NCBI RefSeq assembly: GCF_050632385.1 | Contig: NZ_CP192599.1 | Coordinates: forward strand, 4,650,001-4,714,000 | Length of the DNA: 64,000 bases | Direction: 5' to 3' | From: Humitalea sp050632385 | GTDB lineage: Bacteria > Pseudomonadota > Alphaproteobacteria > Acetobacterales > Acetobacteraceae | In this document: positions 27,571 to 36,545 of the stretch, piece by piece | How the letters are laid out: every line of letters starts with the position of its first letter | How positions within the stretch are numbered: the stretch's first letter is position 1 | Program-made: the position numbers and the translations under genes | The notes under the pieces: model-generated | What the model was told of the DNA's origin: nothing | Databases searched by the model: none | What the model saw: the letters and a program-made list of their open reading frames with translations, nothing else

Positions 27571-28502
27571 CCGTCCTGCTGCTGACCCACCGGGCGTGCC
27601 TCGACCACGACATGGGCGACGAGCATCCCGAATGCCCCGACCGCCTGCGCGCCGTGCTGCGCGCGCTGGAGGCGGAGGAGTTCATGATGCTCCACCGCGA
27701 CCAAGCCCCGCGCGCGACGCGTGAACAATTGTGCCTGATCCACCCCGAAAGCCATGTCGACGCCATTTTGGCGGTGCGCCCCGAAGGCGACGCCCGCGTG
27801 GCGCTGGACGCCGACACGGTGATGTGTGCCGGCAGCGCCGAGGCCGCCCTGCGCGCCGCCGGCGCCGGCATCGCCGCGGTGGACGCCGTCTGCCGGGGTG
27901 AGGTGCTGCGCGCCTTCTGCGCCGTGCGCCCGCCGGGGCATCATGCCGAACCCGACGCGCCGATGGGGTTTTGCCTGTTTTCCAACGCCGCGATCGCCGC
28001 GCGCCATGCCCAGGTCGCGCATGGCCTGGCCCGCGTCGCGGTCGCAGATTTCGATGTCCACCACGGCAATGGCACCCAGGCGGCGTTCTGGGACAAGCCG
28101 GGGCTGTTCCTCGCCTCCTCGCACCAGATGCCGCTCTATCCCGGCACCGGGGCGGCCGCCGAACGCGGCCGGTTCAACAACATCGCCAATGGCCCGCTGC
28201 ATCCCGGCGCCAATGGGGCGGCATTCCGTGCGGTCTGGGAGGATGACCTGCTGCCCGCCCTGGCCGCCTTCGACCCCGAATTGCTGATCATCTCGGCCGG
28301 CTTCGACGCCCATGCGGCCGATCCCCTGGCGCAATGCCGGTTGCGGGAGGTTGACTACACCTGGATCACCACCGAGTTGTGCCACCTGGCGCAGGCCGGG
28401 TCGGCGCGGGGACGGGTGGTCTCCATGCTCGAAGGCGGCTACGACCTCACCGCGCTGGCCGCCTCGTCGGCGGCGCATGTCCGGGCGTTGATGGAAGCCT
28501 GA
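27567..28502 (+). CDS. Histone deacetylase-family amidohydrolase
   Basis: 311 residues. It has DEHPECPDRLRAVL near the N-terminus, the tandem catalytic His (RPPGHHAE), zinc ligands in DFDVHHGNGTQ (Asp, His) and SAGFDAHAADPLA (Asp), and the EGGYDL motif. Bacterial members act on acetylated amines, polyamines or lysines, including AcuC-type proteins. It is translationally coupled to tusA. The substrate is not predictable. Confidence 0.92.
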   Translation: MTVLLLTHRACLDHDMGDEHPECPDRLRAVLRALEAEEFMMLHRDQAPRATREQLCLIHPESHVDAILAVRPEGDARVALDADTVMCAGSAEAALRAAGAGIAAVDAVCRGEVLRAFCAVRPPGHHAEPDAPMGFCLFSNAAIAARHAQVAHGLARVAVADFDVHHGNGTQAAFWDKPGLFLASSHQMPLYPGTGAAAERGRFNNIANGPLHPGANGAAFRAVWEDDLLPALAAFDPELLIISAGFDAHAADPLAQCRLREVDYTWITTELCHLAQAGSARGRVVSMLEGGYDLTALAASSAAHVRALMEA

Positions 28503-28504
28503 AC

Positions 28505-28523
28505 CGCCCCACTTGGGGGCGAG
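28505..28523 (+). terminator. Hairpin after the deacetylase gene
   Basis: CGCCCC / GGGGGCG pairs around a short ACTT loop just past the stop codon. There is no T-run, so termination would be weak or Rho-assisted. It separates the deacetylase from the xseB-ispA-dxs-tlyA unit. Confidence 0.4.
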
Positions 28524-28589
28524 GTTGCGTCCGGACCCTATCGATTGCCCACGCCGGGTCGGGACCCGACACCACAGGAGCCGCCAGGC

Positions 28590-28826
28590 ATGGCCGATGC
28601 CGAGATTGCCGACTTGTCCTTCGAAGCCGCGCTGGCCGAGTTGGAAAAGATCGTGAAGGGCCTGGAGGGCGGCCAAGGCGCGCTCGCCGAGGCGATCGGC
28701 GCCTATGAGCGCGGCGACGCGCTGCGCCGGCATTGCGAACGCCTGCTGGCCGATGCCGAGGCCAAGGTCCAGGCCATCACCCTCGGCCCCGATGGCGAAG
28801 CCGCCGGCGTGCGGGACCTCGCGTGA
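28590..28826 (+). CDS. xseB: Exodeoxyribonuclease VII small subunit
   Basis: 78 residues. The family motif LSFEAALAELEKIVKGLEGG is at the N-terminus and the ERGDALRRHCERLL helix follows. It joins XseA to degrade single-stranded DNA. The ATG at 28590 has AGGAG 9 bp upstream; an in-frame ATG at 28545 would add 15 nonconserved residues. It is immediately followed by ispA, the usual arrangement in proteobacteria. Confidence 0.93.
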   Translation: MADAEIADLSFEAALAELEKIVKGLEGGQGALAEAIGAYERGDALRRHCERLLADAEAKVQAITLGPDGEAAGVRDLA

Positions 28827-29737
28827 TGCCCGACACGCTGGACGACACCGCGCTGAACGCCGCCCTCACCCTGGCCCGCGCCGAGATCGAGGGCGCGCTG
28901 GATGCGCTGCTGCCGATCGAGGAGGGCGACGAGGCCCGCCTCTACGCCGCCATGCGCCATGCCGCGATGGGCGGCGGCAAGCGGATGCGCGGCTTTTTGG
29001 TGCTGGAGGGTGCCGAGCAATTCGGCGTCGCCCGCGAATCCGCCCTGCGGGTCGCGGCGGCGATCGAGATGCTGCACGCCTATTCGCTGGTGCATGACGA
29101 CCTGCCGGCGATGGATGACGACGACCTGCGCCGCGGCAAGCCGACCTGCCATGTCGCCTTCGACGAGGCGACGGCGATCCTGGCCGGCGACGCGCTGCAA
29201 GCCCTGGCCTTCCAGATCCTGGCCGAGGAAGACACCCATTCCGACCCCTCCGTGCGCGCCGAACTGGTGCGCTGCCTGGCCCGTTCGGCCGGGGCGCGGG
29301 GCATGTGCGGCGGCCAGATGCTGGACATCCTGTCGGAAACCGCCGGCGGCCCGCTGACCGAGGCCCAGGTCGGCCGGTTGCAGATGATGAAGACCGGCCG
29401 GCTGATCGAATTCTCGGCCGAGGCCGGGGCCCTGCTCGGCAAGGCCCCCAGCGCCCAGCGCCACGCGCTGGCCCTGTTCGGCCGCGACGTAGGCGCCGCC
29501 TTCCAGATCGCCGACGACCTGCTGGACCTGACGGCCACCCCCGAGGAAGCCGGCAAGCGCACATCCAAGGACGCGGCGCAGGGCAAGGCGACCCTGGTCG
29601 GGCTGCTCGGCCCCGACCGCGCCCGCGCCCAGGCGGAGCGCCTGGTGGACCAGGCGATCAGGCATCTGGACAGTTTCGGCGAACGTGGCGATAATTTAAG
29701 GATGCTCGCCCAGTACGTGCTTGGCCGCCGGTCATGA
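28826..29737 (+). CDS. ispA: Farnesyl/geranylgeranyl diphosphate synthase (IspA type)
   Basis: 303 residues. It has GGGKRMRGF, the first Asp-rich motif DDLPAMDDDD, the GDALQALAF segment, MKTGRLIEFS, and the second Asp-rich motif in QIADDLLDLTA. It condenses isopentenyl diphosphate with allylic diphosphates. The insertion before the last two Asp of the first motif is typical of bacterial farnesyl synthases. Start and stop overlap xseB and dxs. Confidence 0.93.
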   Translation: MPDTLDDTALNAALTLARAEIEGALDALLPIEEGDEARLYAAMRHAAMGGGKRMRGFLVLEGAEQFGVARESALRVAAAIEMLHAYSLVHDDLPAMDDDDLRRGKPTCHVAFDEATAILAGDALQALAFQILAEEDTHSDPSVRAELVRCLARSAGARGMCGGQMLDILSETAGGPLTEAQVGRLQMMKTGRLIEFSAEAGALLGKAPSAQRHALALFGRDVGAAFQIADDLLDLTATPEEAGKRTSKDAAQGKATLVGLLGPDRARAQAERLVDQAIRHLDSFGERGDNLRMLAQYVLGRRS

Positions 29738-31656
29738 CCGCTCGCCCCGCGACCCCGCTCCTCGATCGCGTCCAGATCCCTTCGGACCTGCGGAATTTCT
29801 CGCCCGATCAGTTGAAGCAACTGGCCGATGAACTCCGGGCGGAAACGATCCACACGGTCTCCACAACCGGCGGTCACCTGGGCGCCTCGTTGGGTGTGGT
29901 GGAATTGACGGTCGCGATCCATGCCGTGTTCGAAACGCCGAATGATCGGCTGATCTGGGACGTCGGGCACCAGGCCTATCCGCACAAGATCCTGACCGGG
30001 CGGCGGGACCGCATCCGCACCCTGCGCCAGGCGGGCGGGCTGTCGGGGTTCACCCGCAGGTCGGAAAGCGAATACGACCCCTTCGGCGCGGCGCATTCAT
30101 CGACCTCAATCTCCGCCGGGCTCGGCATGGCCGTGGCGCGCGACCTCAAGGGCGACCATCGCCATGTGATCGCGGTGATCGGCGACGGCGCGATGAGCGC
30201 CGGCATGGCCTATGAGGCGATGAACAACGCCGGCAGCCAGAAGGCGCGGCTGATCGTCATCCTGAACGACAACGACATGTCGATCGCACCGCCCGTGGGC
30301 GCGCTATCGGCCTATCTGTCGCGGCTGATCTCCTCCCGCCCCTTCCTGTCGCTGCGGGAAGTGATGGCCAAGGTCGCCCGCCGCTTCCCGGCGCCCTTGG
30401 AACGCGCCGCGCGCCGGGCCGATGAATACGCCCGCGGATTGCTGACCGGCGGCACGTTGTTCGAGGAATTGGGCTTTTACTACGTCGGCCCGGTCGACGG
30501 TCACGAACTCGACCATCTGCTGCCGATCCTGCGCAACCTGCGCGATGCCGAGGATGCGCGGCCGATCCTGCTGCATGCCGTCACGCAAAAGGGCCGCGGC
30601 TACGCGCCGGCCGAGGCTTCGGCCGACAAATACCACGGCGTGCAAAAATTCAACGTCATCACCGGCGAACAGCAGAAGGCCCCACCCGGCCCGCCCGCCT
30701 ATACCAAGGTGTTTTCCCAGGCCCTGATCACCGAGGCCGCTCTCGACGACCGCATCGTCGCCGTCACCGCCGCCATGCCGAACGGCACCGGCCTGGATGC
30801 CTTCGCCAAAAAATTCCCGACCCGCTGCTTCGATGTCGGCATCGCCGAACAGCACGCAGTTACGTTTGCTGCCGGCATGGCAACCGAGGGCCTAAAACCC
30901 TTCGTCGCGATCTATTCGACCTTCCTGCAACGCGGCTACGACCAGGTCGTGCATGACGTCGCCTTGCAGAACCTGCCGGTGCGTTTCGCGATGGATCGCG
31001 CGGGACTGGTCGGGGCCGATGGCGCGACCCATGCGGGCGCCTATGACATCGCCTTCCTGGGCTGCCTGCCGGGCATGACCCTGATGGCGCCGTCCGATGA
31101 GGTGGAACTGACCCATATGGTCGCCACCGCCGCCGCCTTCGACGGTGGCCCCATCGGCCTGCGCTTCCCACGCGGCGACAGCACGGGCCTGGCCATTCCC
31201 GAACGCGGCACGGTGCTGGAGATCGGACGCGGCCGGGTGCTGCGCGAAGGCACCTCCGTCGCGCTCCTGTCCTACGGCACGCGCCTGGCCGAATGCCTGC
31301 TGGCGGCCGAGGACCTGGCCACCCATGGCCTGTCCTGCACCGTCGTGGACGCCCGTTTCGCCAAGCCGCTCGATACCAACCTGATCGAACGCCTGGCCCG
31401 CGATCACGAAGTGCTGCTGACGGTCGAGGAAGGCTCCATCGGCGGCTTCGGCGCCCTGGTGTTGCACCATCTGGCCTCGCGCGGGCTGTTGGACCGGGGG
31501 CTGAAGATCCGCACCCTGACCCTGCCGGACCGGTTGATCGACCACGACACCCCTCGCCGCCAGTATGACGAGGCGGGGCTGAACGCGCCGCAGATCGTGG
31601 CCGCGACGCTCGCCGCCCTCGGGACCGACGCGCGGGCGCTGCCGGCACGGGCCTGA
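29734..31656 (+). CDS. dxs: 1-Deoxy-D-xylulose-5-phosphate synthase
   Basis: 640 residues, standard length. HQAYPHKILTGR, the thiamine-diphosphate site GDGAMSAGMAYEA...NDNDMS, catalytic Glu in DVGIAEQHAVTFAAG, and the C-terminal transketolase domain are present. It makes the first intermediate of the MEP pathway from pyruvate and glyceraldehyde 3-phosphate. The start overlaps the ispA stop by ATGA, so precursor supply and prenyl synthase are co-expressed. Confidence 0.96.
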   Translation: MTARPATPLLDRVQIPSDLRNFSPDQLKQLADELRAETIHTVSTTGGHLGASLGVVELTVAIHAVFETPNDRLIWDVGHQAYPHKILTGRRDRIRTLRQAGGLSGFTRRSESEYDPFGAAHSSTSISAGLGMAVARDLKGDHRHVIAVIGDGAMSAGMAYEAMNNAGSQKARLIVILNDNDMSIAPPVGALSAYLSRLISSRPFLSLREVMAKVARRFPAPLERAARRADEYARGLLTGGTLFEELGFYYVGPVDGHELDHLLPILRNLRDAEDARPILLHAVTQKGRGYAPAEASADKYHGVQKFNVITGEQQKAPPGPPAYTKVFSQALITEAALDDRIVAVTAAMPNGTGLDAFAKKFPTRCFDVGIAEQHAVTFAAGMATEGLKPFVAIYSTFLQRGYDQVVHDVALQNLPVRFAMDRAGLVGADGATHAGAYDIAFLGCLPGMTLMAPSDEVELTHMVATAAAFDGGPIGLRFPRGDSTGLAIPERGTVLEIGRGRVLREGTSVALLSYGTRLAECLLAAEDLATHGLSCTVVDARFAKPLDTNLIERLARDHEVLLTVEEGSIGGFGALVLHHLASRGLLDRGLKIRTLTLPDRLIDHDTPRRQYDEAGLNAPQIVAATLAALGTDARALPARA

Positions 31657-31661
31657 CCGCC

Positions 31662-32426
31662 ATGGAAGGCGCCGTGCCCGCCAAGCGGCTACGCGCCGAC
31701 CTGGCGCTGGTCGAACGCGGCCTCGCCGAAAGCCGCACCCGCGCCCAGGCCTATATCCTGGCGGGCAAGGTGTTTTCCGGCGAAGCCCGCATCAACAAAC
31801 CCGGCGACCTGATCCGCCCCGACCAACCGCTGGACCTGCGCGGCCAGGACCACCCCTGGGTCAGCCGGGGCGGGTTGAAGCTGGACCATGCGCTGACGCA
31901 TTTCGGCCTGGACCCGACCGGGCGGCTTTGCCTTGACATCGGCGCCTCGACCGGCGGTTTTACCGACGTTCTTTTGACGCGCGGGGCCGCCGGGGTCATC
32001 GCGGTGGATGTGGGCCACGGGCAACTGGCCTGGAACCTGCGCAACGACCCGCGCGTGACCGTGCTGGAACGGGTCAATGCCCGCCACCTGAGCGCCGAAC
32101 AGGTGCCCGTACCCGCCGGCGCGCTGGTCTGCGACGCGTCCTTCATCGGATTGGGGACGGTGCTGCCGGCACCGCTGTCGCTCTGCGCGCCGGGGGCCTG
32201 GGCGGTGGCGCTGATCAAGCCGCAGTTCGAGGCCGGGCGCGGCCAGGTCGGCAAGGGCGGGGTGGTGCGCGACCCCGCGATCCACCAAGAAGTCTGTGAT
32301 CGGGTGCGCGGCTGGTGGTCGGCGCTGCCCGGCTGGACGGTGTTGGGGATCGAGCCGAGCCCCATCCTGGGACCGGAAGGCAACCGCGAATTCCTGATCG
32401 CGGCGCAGCGGGACGAAACGAACTAA
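31662..32426 (+). CDS. tlyA: TlyA-family rRNA (cytidine-2'-O)-methyltransferase
   Basis: 254 residues. An N-terminal S4 RNA-binding domain (residues about 8-68, LRADLALVERGLAESRTRAQ) precedes an FtsJ-like methyltransferase with the SAM motif DIGASTGGFTD and the IKPQFEAGR loop. TlyA methylates ribosomal RNA in other bacteria; the old hemolysin label is misleading. It lies 5 bp after dxs and is the last gene of the operon, an arrangement seen in many alphaproteobacteria. Confidence 0.92.
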   Translation: MEGAVPAKRLRADLALVERGLAESRTRAQAYILAGKVFSGEARINKPGDLIRPDQPLDLRGQDHPWVSRGGLKLDHALTHFGLDPTGRLCLDIGASTGGFTDVLLTRGAAGVIAVDVGHGQLAWNLRNDPRVTVLERVNARHLSAEQVPVPAGALVCDASFIGLGTVLPAPLSLCAPGAWAVALIKPQFEAGRGQVGKGGVVRDPAIHQEVCDRVRGWWSALPGWTVLGIEPSPILGPEGNREFLIAAQRDETN

Positions 32427-32435
32427 CCCTTCAGC

Positions 32436-32594
32436 CTAACCCTGGGCCGGCCGCTTCACCGGCGGCGCCGGGCCAAGCCCGCCCGAAACCTCGGCCAGCA
32501 GCGACCAGATGCGTTCGGGATCCATACGGATCGCGGGGTCGTTCAACAGGGTCTCCAATTCAGCGATCTTTCGATCGCGCTCCTGTTGATTCAT
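32436..32594 (-). CDS. Small hypothetical protein, 52 residues
   Basis: The frame reads MNQQERDRKIAELETLLND and continues to PPVKRPAQG before a TAG. It has GGAG 10 bp before the ATG. The charged N-terminal half would form an amphipathic helix; no signal peptide or membrane segment is present. Codon third positions are G/C as in its neighbours. It is convergent with tlyA (9-bp gap). I do not recognise the family; support is the ribosome site, codon use and the otherwise empty gap. Confidence 0.55.
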   Translation of the reverse strand: MNQQERDRKIAELETLLNDPAIRMDPERIWSLLAEVSGGLGPAPPVKRPAQG

Positions 32595-32724
32595 GGCCTG
32601 TCACTCCAGACGTGATCCCCTCAAGGCAGGCCGTCGTCGGTGACCCCAAAGGTCAGTCTGTTTAGGCCATCCCGGCACCAGGGGTGCGATCACACCCGCG
32701 TGCGTGAGATGCGCCGGCGGCGGA

Positions 32725-33618
32725 TCAGCCCAGCATCGCGGGGACCATAAGCCCGACATTGTGCCGCATCATCGCCTCATAACTCGGGGCCGGTCCATCC
32801 GGGGGCGACAGGGCATCGGCGAACAACCGCCCCTGCACGCGCACCCCGGCCTCCGTGGCCAGGCGTTGCAAGGTGGCGGGCTGGCTCATGTTCTCGATGA
32901 AGACCGCGGTGATGTTGTCCTGCCGCAACTGGCGAATCAGGCGGGCGACCTGGGCGGCGCTGGCCTGGGCATCGGTCGAAACCCCCTGCGGGGCCAGGAA
33001 GCGCACGCCATAGGCGGCGGCGAACCAGCCGAAGGCGTCATGGCTGGTCACGACCACCCGCCGCGCCGCCGGAACCCGCGCGATCTCCGCCCGGACCCAG
33101 GCATCCAGGGCGGCCAGACGTGCCAGATAGGGTTCTGCTCCCGATGCCGTGATCCCGGCCGCGGCCAGCCCGGCGGCGATGTTGCGGACGTAATGTGCAG
33201 CGGCCGTCACATCCTGCCAGGCATGGGGGTCCGCGACCTCACGTGGTGCGGCACCACCATGGGCGTGACCGGGCATCATGCGGCGCGGCAGGCCCTCGGC
33301 GGCGGTGACCATGGGCACGGTCGGCGCGGCCCCGCGGGCGAGGCGGTCGAACCAGGGGTCGAAGCCCAAGCCATTGCGCAGCAGCATCTTGGCACCGCGC
33401 AGCGACCCGGCATCCGACGGGCGCGGCTGGAAGACATGGGCATCGGCATCCGGCCCGGCGATGGCGCGCACCGCCACCGCCTCGCCGCCCGTCTGGCGCA
33501 GCAGGTCGCCCAAAATGCTGAAGGAGGCGACGACGGGCGCGGCGGCCTGGCCTTGCGCCGTCCGGGCGATGGCGGGGGCTGCGAGCAGCGGGGCGAGGAG
33601 CAGGGAACGACGATTCAT
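32725..33618 (-). CDS. Zinc/manganese-type ABC substrate-binding protein (ZnuA-like)
   Basis: 297 residues. An N-terminal leader with paired Arg (NRRSLLLAP) ends near ARTAQG. Metal ligands fit cluster A-I receptors: His61 (DAHVFQP), His132 (DPHAWQD), His193 (TSHDAFGW) and an acidic residue near FADALSPP. A short His-containing loop (PGHAHGG, residues 117-122) is weaker than in true ZnuA. No permease or ATPase is adjacent. A Zur-like palindrome overlaps its promoter region, favouring zinc. Confidence 0.85.
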   Translation of the reverse strand: MNRRSLLLAPLLAAPAIARTAQGQAAAPVVASFSILGDLLRQTGGEAVAVRAIAGPDADAHVFQPRPSDAGSLRGAKMLLRNGLGFDPWFDRLARGAAPTVPMVTAAEGLPRRMMPGHAHGGAAPREVADPHAWQDVTAAAHYVRNIAAGLAAAGITASGAEPYLARLAALDAWVRAEIARVPAARRVVVTSHDAFGWFAAAYGVRFLAPQGVSTDAQASAAQVARLIRQLRQDNITAVFIENMSQPATLQRLATEAGVRVQGRLFADALSPPDGPAPSYEAMMRHNVGLMVPAMLG

Positions 33619-33621
33619 TGG

Positions 33622-33640
33622 AATGATATACTATTGCACA
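33622..33640 (-). promoter_or_regulatory. Zur-like palindrome upstream of the zinc receptor
   Basis: AATGATATACTATT (33622-33635) is an A/T-rich imperfect palindrome, 10 of 14 positions symmetric, ending 4 bp from the start codon in a very GC-rich region. It resembles the AATGTTATA...TATAACA Zur boxes known in alphaproteobacteria. It probably represses the receptor gene when zinc is plentiful. Confidence 0.55.
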
Positions 33641-33681
33641 ACGCGCCTGTCCAGACGGCGCTTACAGCATCATCCCGTGGC

Positions 33682-33724
33682 TGTCCGTGGCGGCGCGCCG
33701 ATGGCGCGCCGCCTTATGGACGGC
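33682..33724 (-). terminator. Strong GC hairpin after asd
   Basis: An 11-bp perfect stem, GGCGGCGCGCC (33689-33699) with GGCGCGCCGCC (33703-33713), has a 3-base loop. It is partly extended by TCCGT / ATGGA. It lies 11 bp beyond the asd stop on the minus strand. No T-run follows, so it may stabilise the 3' end rather than terminate on its own. Confidence 0.5.
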
Positions 33725-34762
33725 TTAGGCCGCCGCCTTCCAGGTTCCAATCAGGCCTTGCGCCACCAACGTCTCGGCGATCTGCACCGCGTTCAACGCA
33801 GCACCCTTGCGCAGATTGTCGGCGACGCACCAGAAGGCCAGGCCATGCGGCACGGTCGGGTCGCGGCGCAGGCGGGAGACGAACACGGGGTCCTCGCCGG
33901 CCGTCTCGCTCTGGGTGGCGTAGCCGCCGTCTTCGCGGTGGTCGAGCACGGTGATGCCCTCCTGCGCGCGCCAGGCGTCCCAGGCCTGCTTCTCGGTGAT
34001 CGGCGTCTCGAACTCGACATGGATCGCCTCGGCATGGCCGATGAAGACCGGGACGCGGACGCAGGTCGCGATGACCTGGATATCCGGATCGAGGATCTTC
34101 CGCGTCTCCACGGCCATCTTCCATTCTTCCTTGGTCGAACCATCGTCCAGGAACTTGTCGATGTGCGGGATGCAGTTGAACGCGATCGGCTTGGTGAACT
34201 GCTCGATCGTCGGCGGATCGTTCACGTAGACGCCGCGCGTCTGGTTGAACAACTCGTCCATCGCATCCTTCCCGGCGCCGGACACGGCCTGGTAGGTCGC
34301 GACGACGACGCGCTTGATGCGGGCGATCTCATGCAGCGGCTTCAGCGCCACGACCATCTGGATGGTCGAGCAATTGGGCACCGCGATGATGCCGCGGCGG
34401 CGCACCTGGGCCAGGGCCTGCGGGTTCACCTCCGGCACCACCAGGGGGACGTCGGGCTCCATGCGGAACTGGCTGGTCTTGTCGATCACGATGGCGCCGG
34501 CGGCGGCCGCGCGCGGCCCATGGATGGCCGAGACGGAGGACCCCGCCGCGCCGAACACGATGTCGGTGCCCGTGAAATCGAAGGTGTCGAGGTTGCGGAC
34601 CTTGAGGACCGTCTTCTCGCCGTAGGAAATCTCACGCCCGACCGAACGGGCGGAGGCCAGGGCAATGACCTCGCTGGCGGGGAACTCGCGCTCGGCCAGG
34701 GTTTTCAGCGTCTCGCGCCCGACCGCCCCGGTGGCGCCCATGACTGCGATCCTGTAACCCAT
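33725..34762 (-). CDS. asd: Aspartate-semialdehyde dehydrogenase
   Basis: 345 residues. NADP-binding AVMGATGAVGRETLKTL, phosphate-binding SARSVGR, the nucleophile in VPNCSTIQM, and the catalytic His in RVPVFIGHAEAIHVE are all seen. It reduces aspartyl phosphate to the semialdehyde for lysine, methionine and threonine synthesis. The ATG at 34762 precedes YRIAVMGATG directly. A perfect DnaA box lies 19 bp upstream. Confidence 0.95.
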   Translation of the reverse strand: MGYRIAVMGATGAVGRETLKTLAEREFPASEVIALASARSVGREISYGEKTVLKVRNLDTFDFTGTDIVFGAAGSSVSAIHGPRAAAAGAIVIDKTSQFRMEPDVPLVVPEVNPQALAQVRRRGIIAVPNCSTIQMVVALKPLHEIARIKRVVVATYQAVSGAGKDAMDELFNQTRGVYVNDPPTIEQFTKPIAFNCIPHIDKFLDDGSTKEEWKMAVETRKILDPDIQVIATCVRVPVFIGHAEAIHVEFETPITEKQAWDAWRAQEGITVLDHREDGGYATQSETAGEDPVFVSRLRRDPTVPHGLAFWCVADNLRKGAALNAVQIAETLVAQGLIGTWKAAA

Positions 34763-34780
34763 GACCCTGTTCCTTGCGTG

Positions 34781-34789
34781 TGTGGATAA
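34781..34789 (-). promoter_or_regulatory. Consensus DnaA box upstream of asd
   Basis: TGTGGATAA on the plus strand is TTATCCACA on the minus strand, the exact DnaA-box consensus, 19 bp before the asd start. A single site may be chance, or may place asd under DnaA control. I see no cluster of such boxes that would suggest an origin. Confidence 0.4.
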
Positions 34790-34859
34790 CAGCGCGCGAT
34801 TAGGGGAATCCACGGCGCACCGCAAGAAAGCCTTGCGCAGGGCGCCCATGCGGCAAGCG

Positions 34860-35771
34860 TCAGGGCGCCATCAACAGCATCCACAGCGGCAGGGTCAGCA
34901 CCGCCGCCAGGTGCTCGGTCGTGGTGATGGCCGCCATCAGCGGCGCATCCCCGCCCATGGCCCGCGCCATGACATAGGATGTCGCGGCCGTCGGCAGCGC
35001 CATGAACAGCACGCAGATCGCCGTCGCCAGCGGGTCCAGCCCGAAGAGGATGCACAGCCCCCAGGTCATCAGCGGCATCACCAGCAGCTTCAGCGCGCCG
35101 GTCAGCGCCTGGGTGCCGATCCGGTCGCGCAGCGCATCGGCCGATAGCGCCGCCCCCACCGTCAGCAGCCCTAGCGCCACTGACGCCTGGCCCAGCACCC
35201 GCAGGATGGGCGACAGGCCGATCGGCACCCCACCCAGGACGGAAAAACCGAAGCCCGCGGCGCATCCGATGATCAGCGGGTTCAGCACCATCTGGCGCAG
35301 CACCGCGACCGGCCGCGGCCGCCGCCCGCCGCCGACGGCAAAAGCCAGCGTCGTCGCGACCTGCACGAAGGGCACGATCAGCCCCGTGGCGATGGCCCCG
35401 AGCGCGATGCCCGGCCCGCCAAAGACGCTGCCCGCGATGGCGAAGCCCATCAGGTTGTTGAAGCGGATGCCGCCCTGCAACACCGATGTCATGGCCGGAT
35501 GCCCATGGCCGAGCGCCCGCGCCAGCAGCACCGACAGCACGGCCCCCAGCGACAGCGCCCCCCAGAACACCGCCGCCATCCGGCCCAGCGGCAGCGCCCC
35601 CAGATCGACACCGCCGATGCCATAGGCCAGCAGCGACGGCAGCAGCACCCAGAAGACCAGGCGCTCGATCCCCGCCCAGATCGCGTCGTCGCGCAACAGC
35701 CGCGCCCGCAGCACGGCCCCCAGGGCCAGCAGCCCGAAGGCCGGGGCAAAAGCATCGATCCAGGCGGTCAT
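34860..35771 (-). CDS. AEC-family transporter (malonate/auxin efflux carrier type)
   Basis: 303 residues with about ten membrane helices and no signal peptide. The conserved half-repeat features include FNNLMGFAIAGSVFG, NPLIIGCAAGFGF and the C-terminal ALPTAATSYVMARAMGG segment, which is highly typical of this family. Members carry organic acids such as malonate, or auxin in plants. The substrate is not readable. It is upstream of asd on the same strand, 97 bp away. Confidence 0.88.
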   Translation of the reverse strand: MTAWIDAFAPAFGLLALGAVLRARLLRDDAIWAGIERLVFWVLLPSLLAYGIGGVDLGALPLGRMAAVFWGALSLGAVLSVLLARALGHGHPAMTSVLQGGIRFNNLMGFAIAGSVFGGPGIALGAIATGLIVPFVQVATTLAFAVGGGRRPRPVAVLRQMVLNPLIIGCAAGFGFSVLGGVPIGLSPILRVLGQASVALGLLTVGAALSADALRDRIGTQALTGALKLLVMPLMTWGLCILFGLDPLATAICVLFMALPTAATSYVMARAMGGDAPLMAAITTTEHLAAVLTLPLWMLLMAP

Positions 35772-35816
35772 CGGCCCGGGGTGTGGCCCGGCCAGCCCGC
35801 CAGGACAAGCGGCCGA

Positions 35817-36398
35817 TCAGCGGCGGGTCTGCACGTAGTCCCAGAAATTGAAGGCGAAATCCTGCGCCGGGCGGGTTCCGATATGGCAGGTGAAGCAGGC
35901 GCGGACCGATTCCGGCGTCGTGGCACCGGCCAGGCGCGTCCCGTCCGGGTTGAAGCGGGCGTATTCCCAATCGGCGTTGCGCCACTCGGCCGGGTAGGAC
36001 TCGCCCCATCCCTGGTGTTTCTGCTGCACGGCGATGGCGATGTAGTTCGGCTCCGCGATGAAGCGGCCCTGCTGGTCCAGCAGCGGATTGCCATCGGGGC
36101 CGAGCCTGGCGCGCCGGTCGGCCATCACGATCATCGTATCGTTCGGCAACGGCTGGCCGGGCCGGGCGGCGGCAAAGGCTTCCGGGTTCACAAAAAGGAA
36201 CCGGATGATCTTGCGGTCGGCCTTGTCCACCGTGGCATAGCGGATGAAACGGCTTTCCCAGTCGGGCGGCAGGTCGATGTTCAGCGGCCCGGCCACCGGT
36301 GCGGGCGATTGGGCGGCGGCGGGCACCCAGGACGGACCGCCCGCGACGACGGCCCCAAGGGCCAGGAGGCAGGCGGCGAGGCGAAACGATGGGATCAT
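35817..36398 (-). CDS. Cytochrome P460-family c-type haem protein
   Basis: 193 residues. A signal peptide (residues about 1-29, cleavage near AAAQS) is followed by the P460 fold: FIRYATVDKADRKIIRFLF, VQQKHQGWGESYP, and one haem motif CFTCHIG near the C-terminus. P460 proteins oxidise hydroxylamine or act in nitric-oxide handling; many relatives are uncharacterised periplasmic cytochromes. The start is set at MIPSF because this gives a normal leader. It is divergent from the MFS gene. Confidence 0.8.
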   Translation of the reverse strand: MIPSFRLAACLLALGAVVAGGPSWVPAAAQSPAPVAGPLNIDLPPDWESRFIRYATVDKADRKIIRFLFVNPEAFAAARPGQPLPNDTMIVMADRRARLGPDGNPLLDQQGRFIAEPNYIAIAVQQKHQGWGESYPAEWRNADWEYARFNPDGTRLAGATTPESVRACFTCHIGTRPAQDFAFNFWDYVQTRR

Positions 36399-36545
36399 GG
36401 GAAACCTCCGGGCTGGGCGTCGGCTTGGCGGTGAAGGTTGCGGCAATCAGATGCTGACGCCGCGGCACTTTGCAACCCACGGGCAGCGCGCGTGTTCATC
36501 CGGCGCGATCGATGCGCATGGGGCGCCGCGAACAAGGATGCCTGC

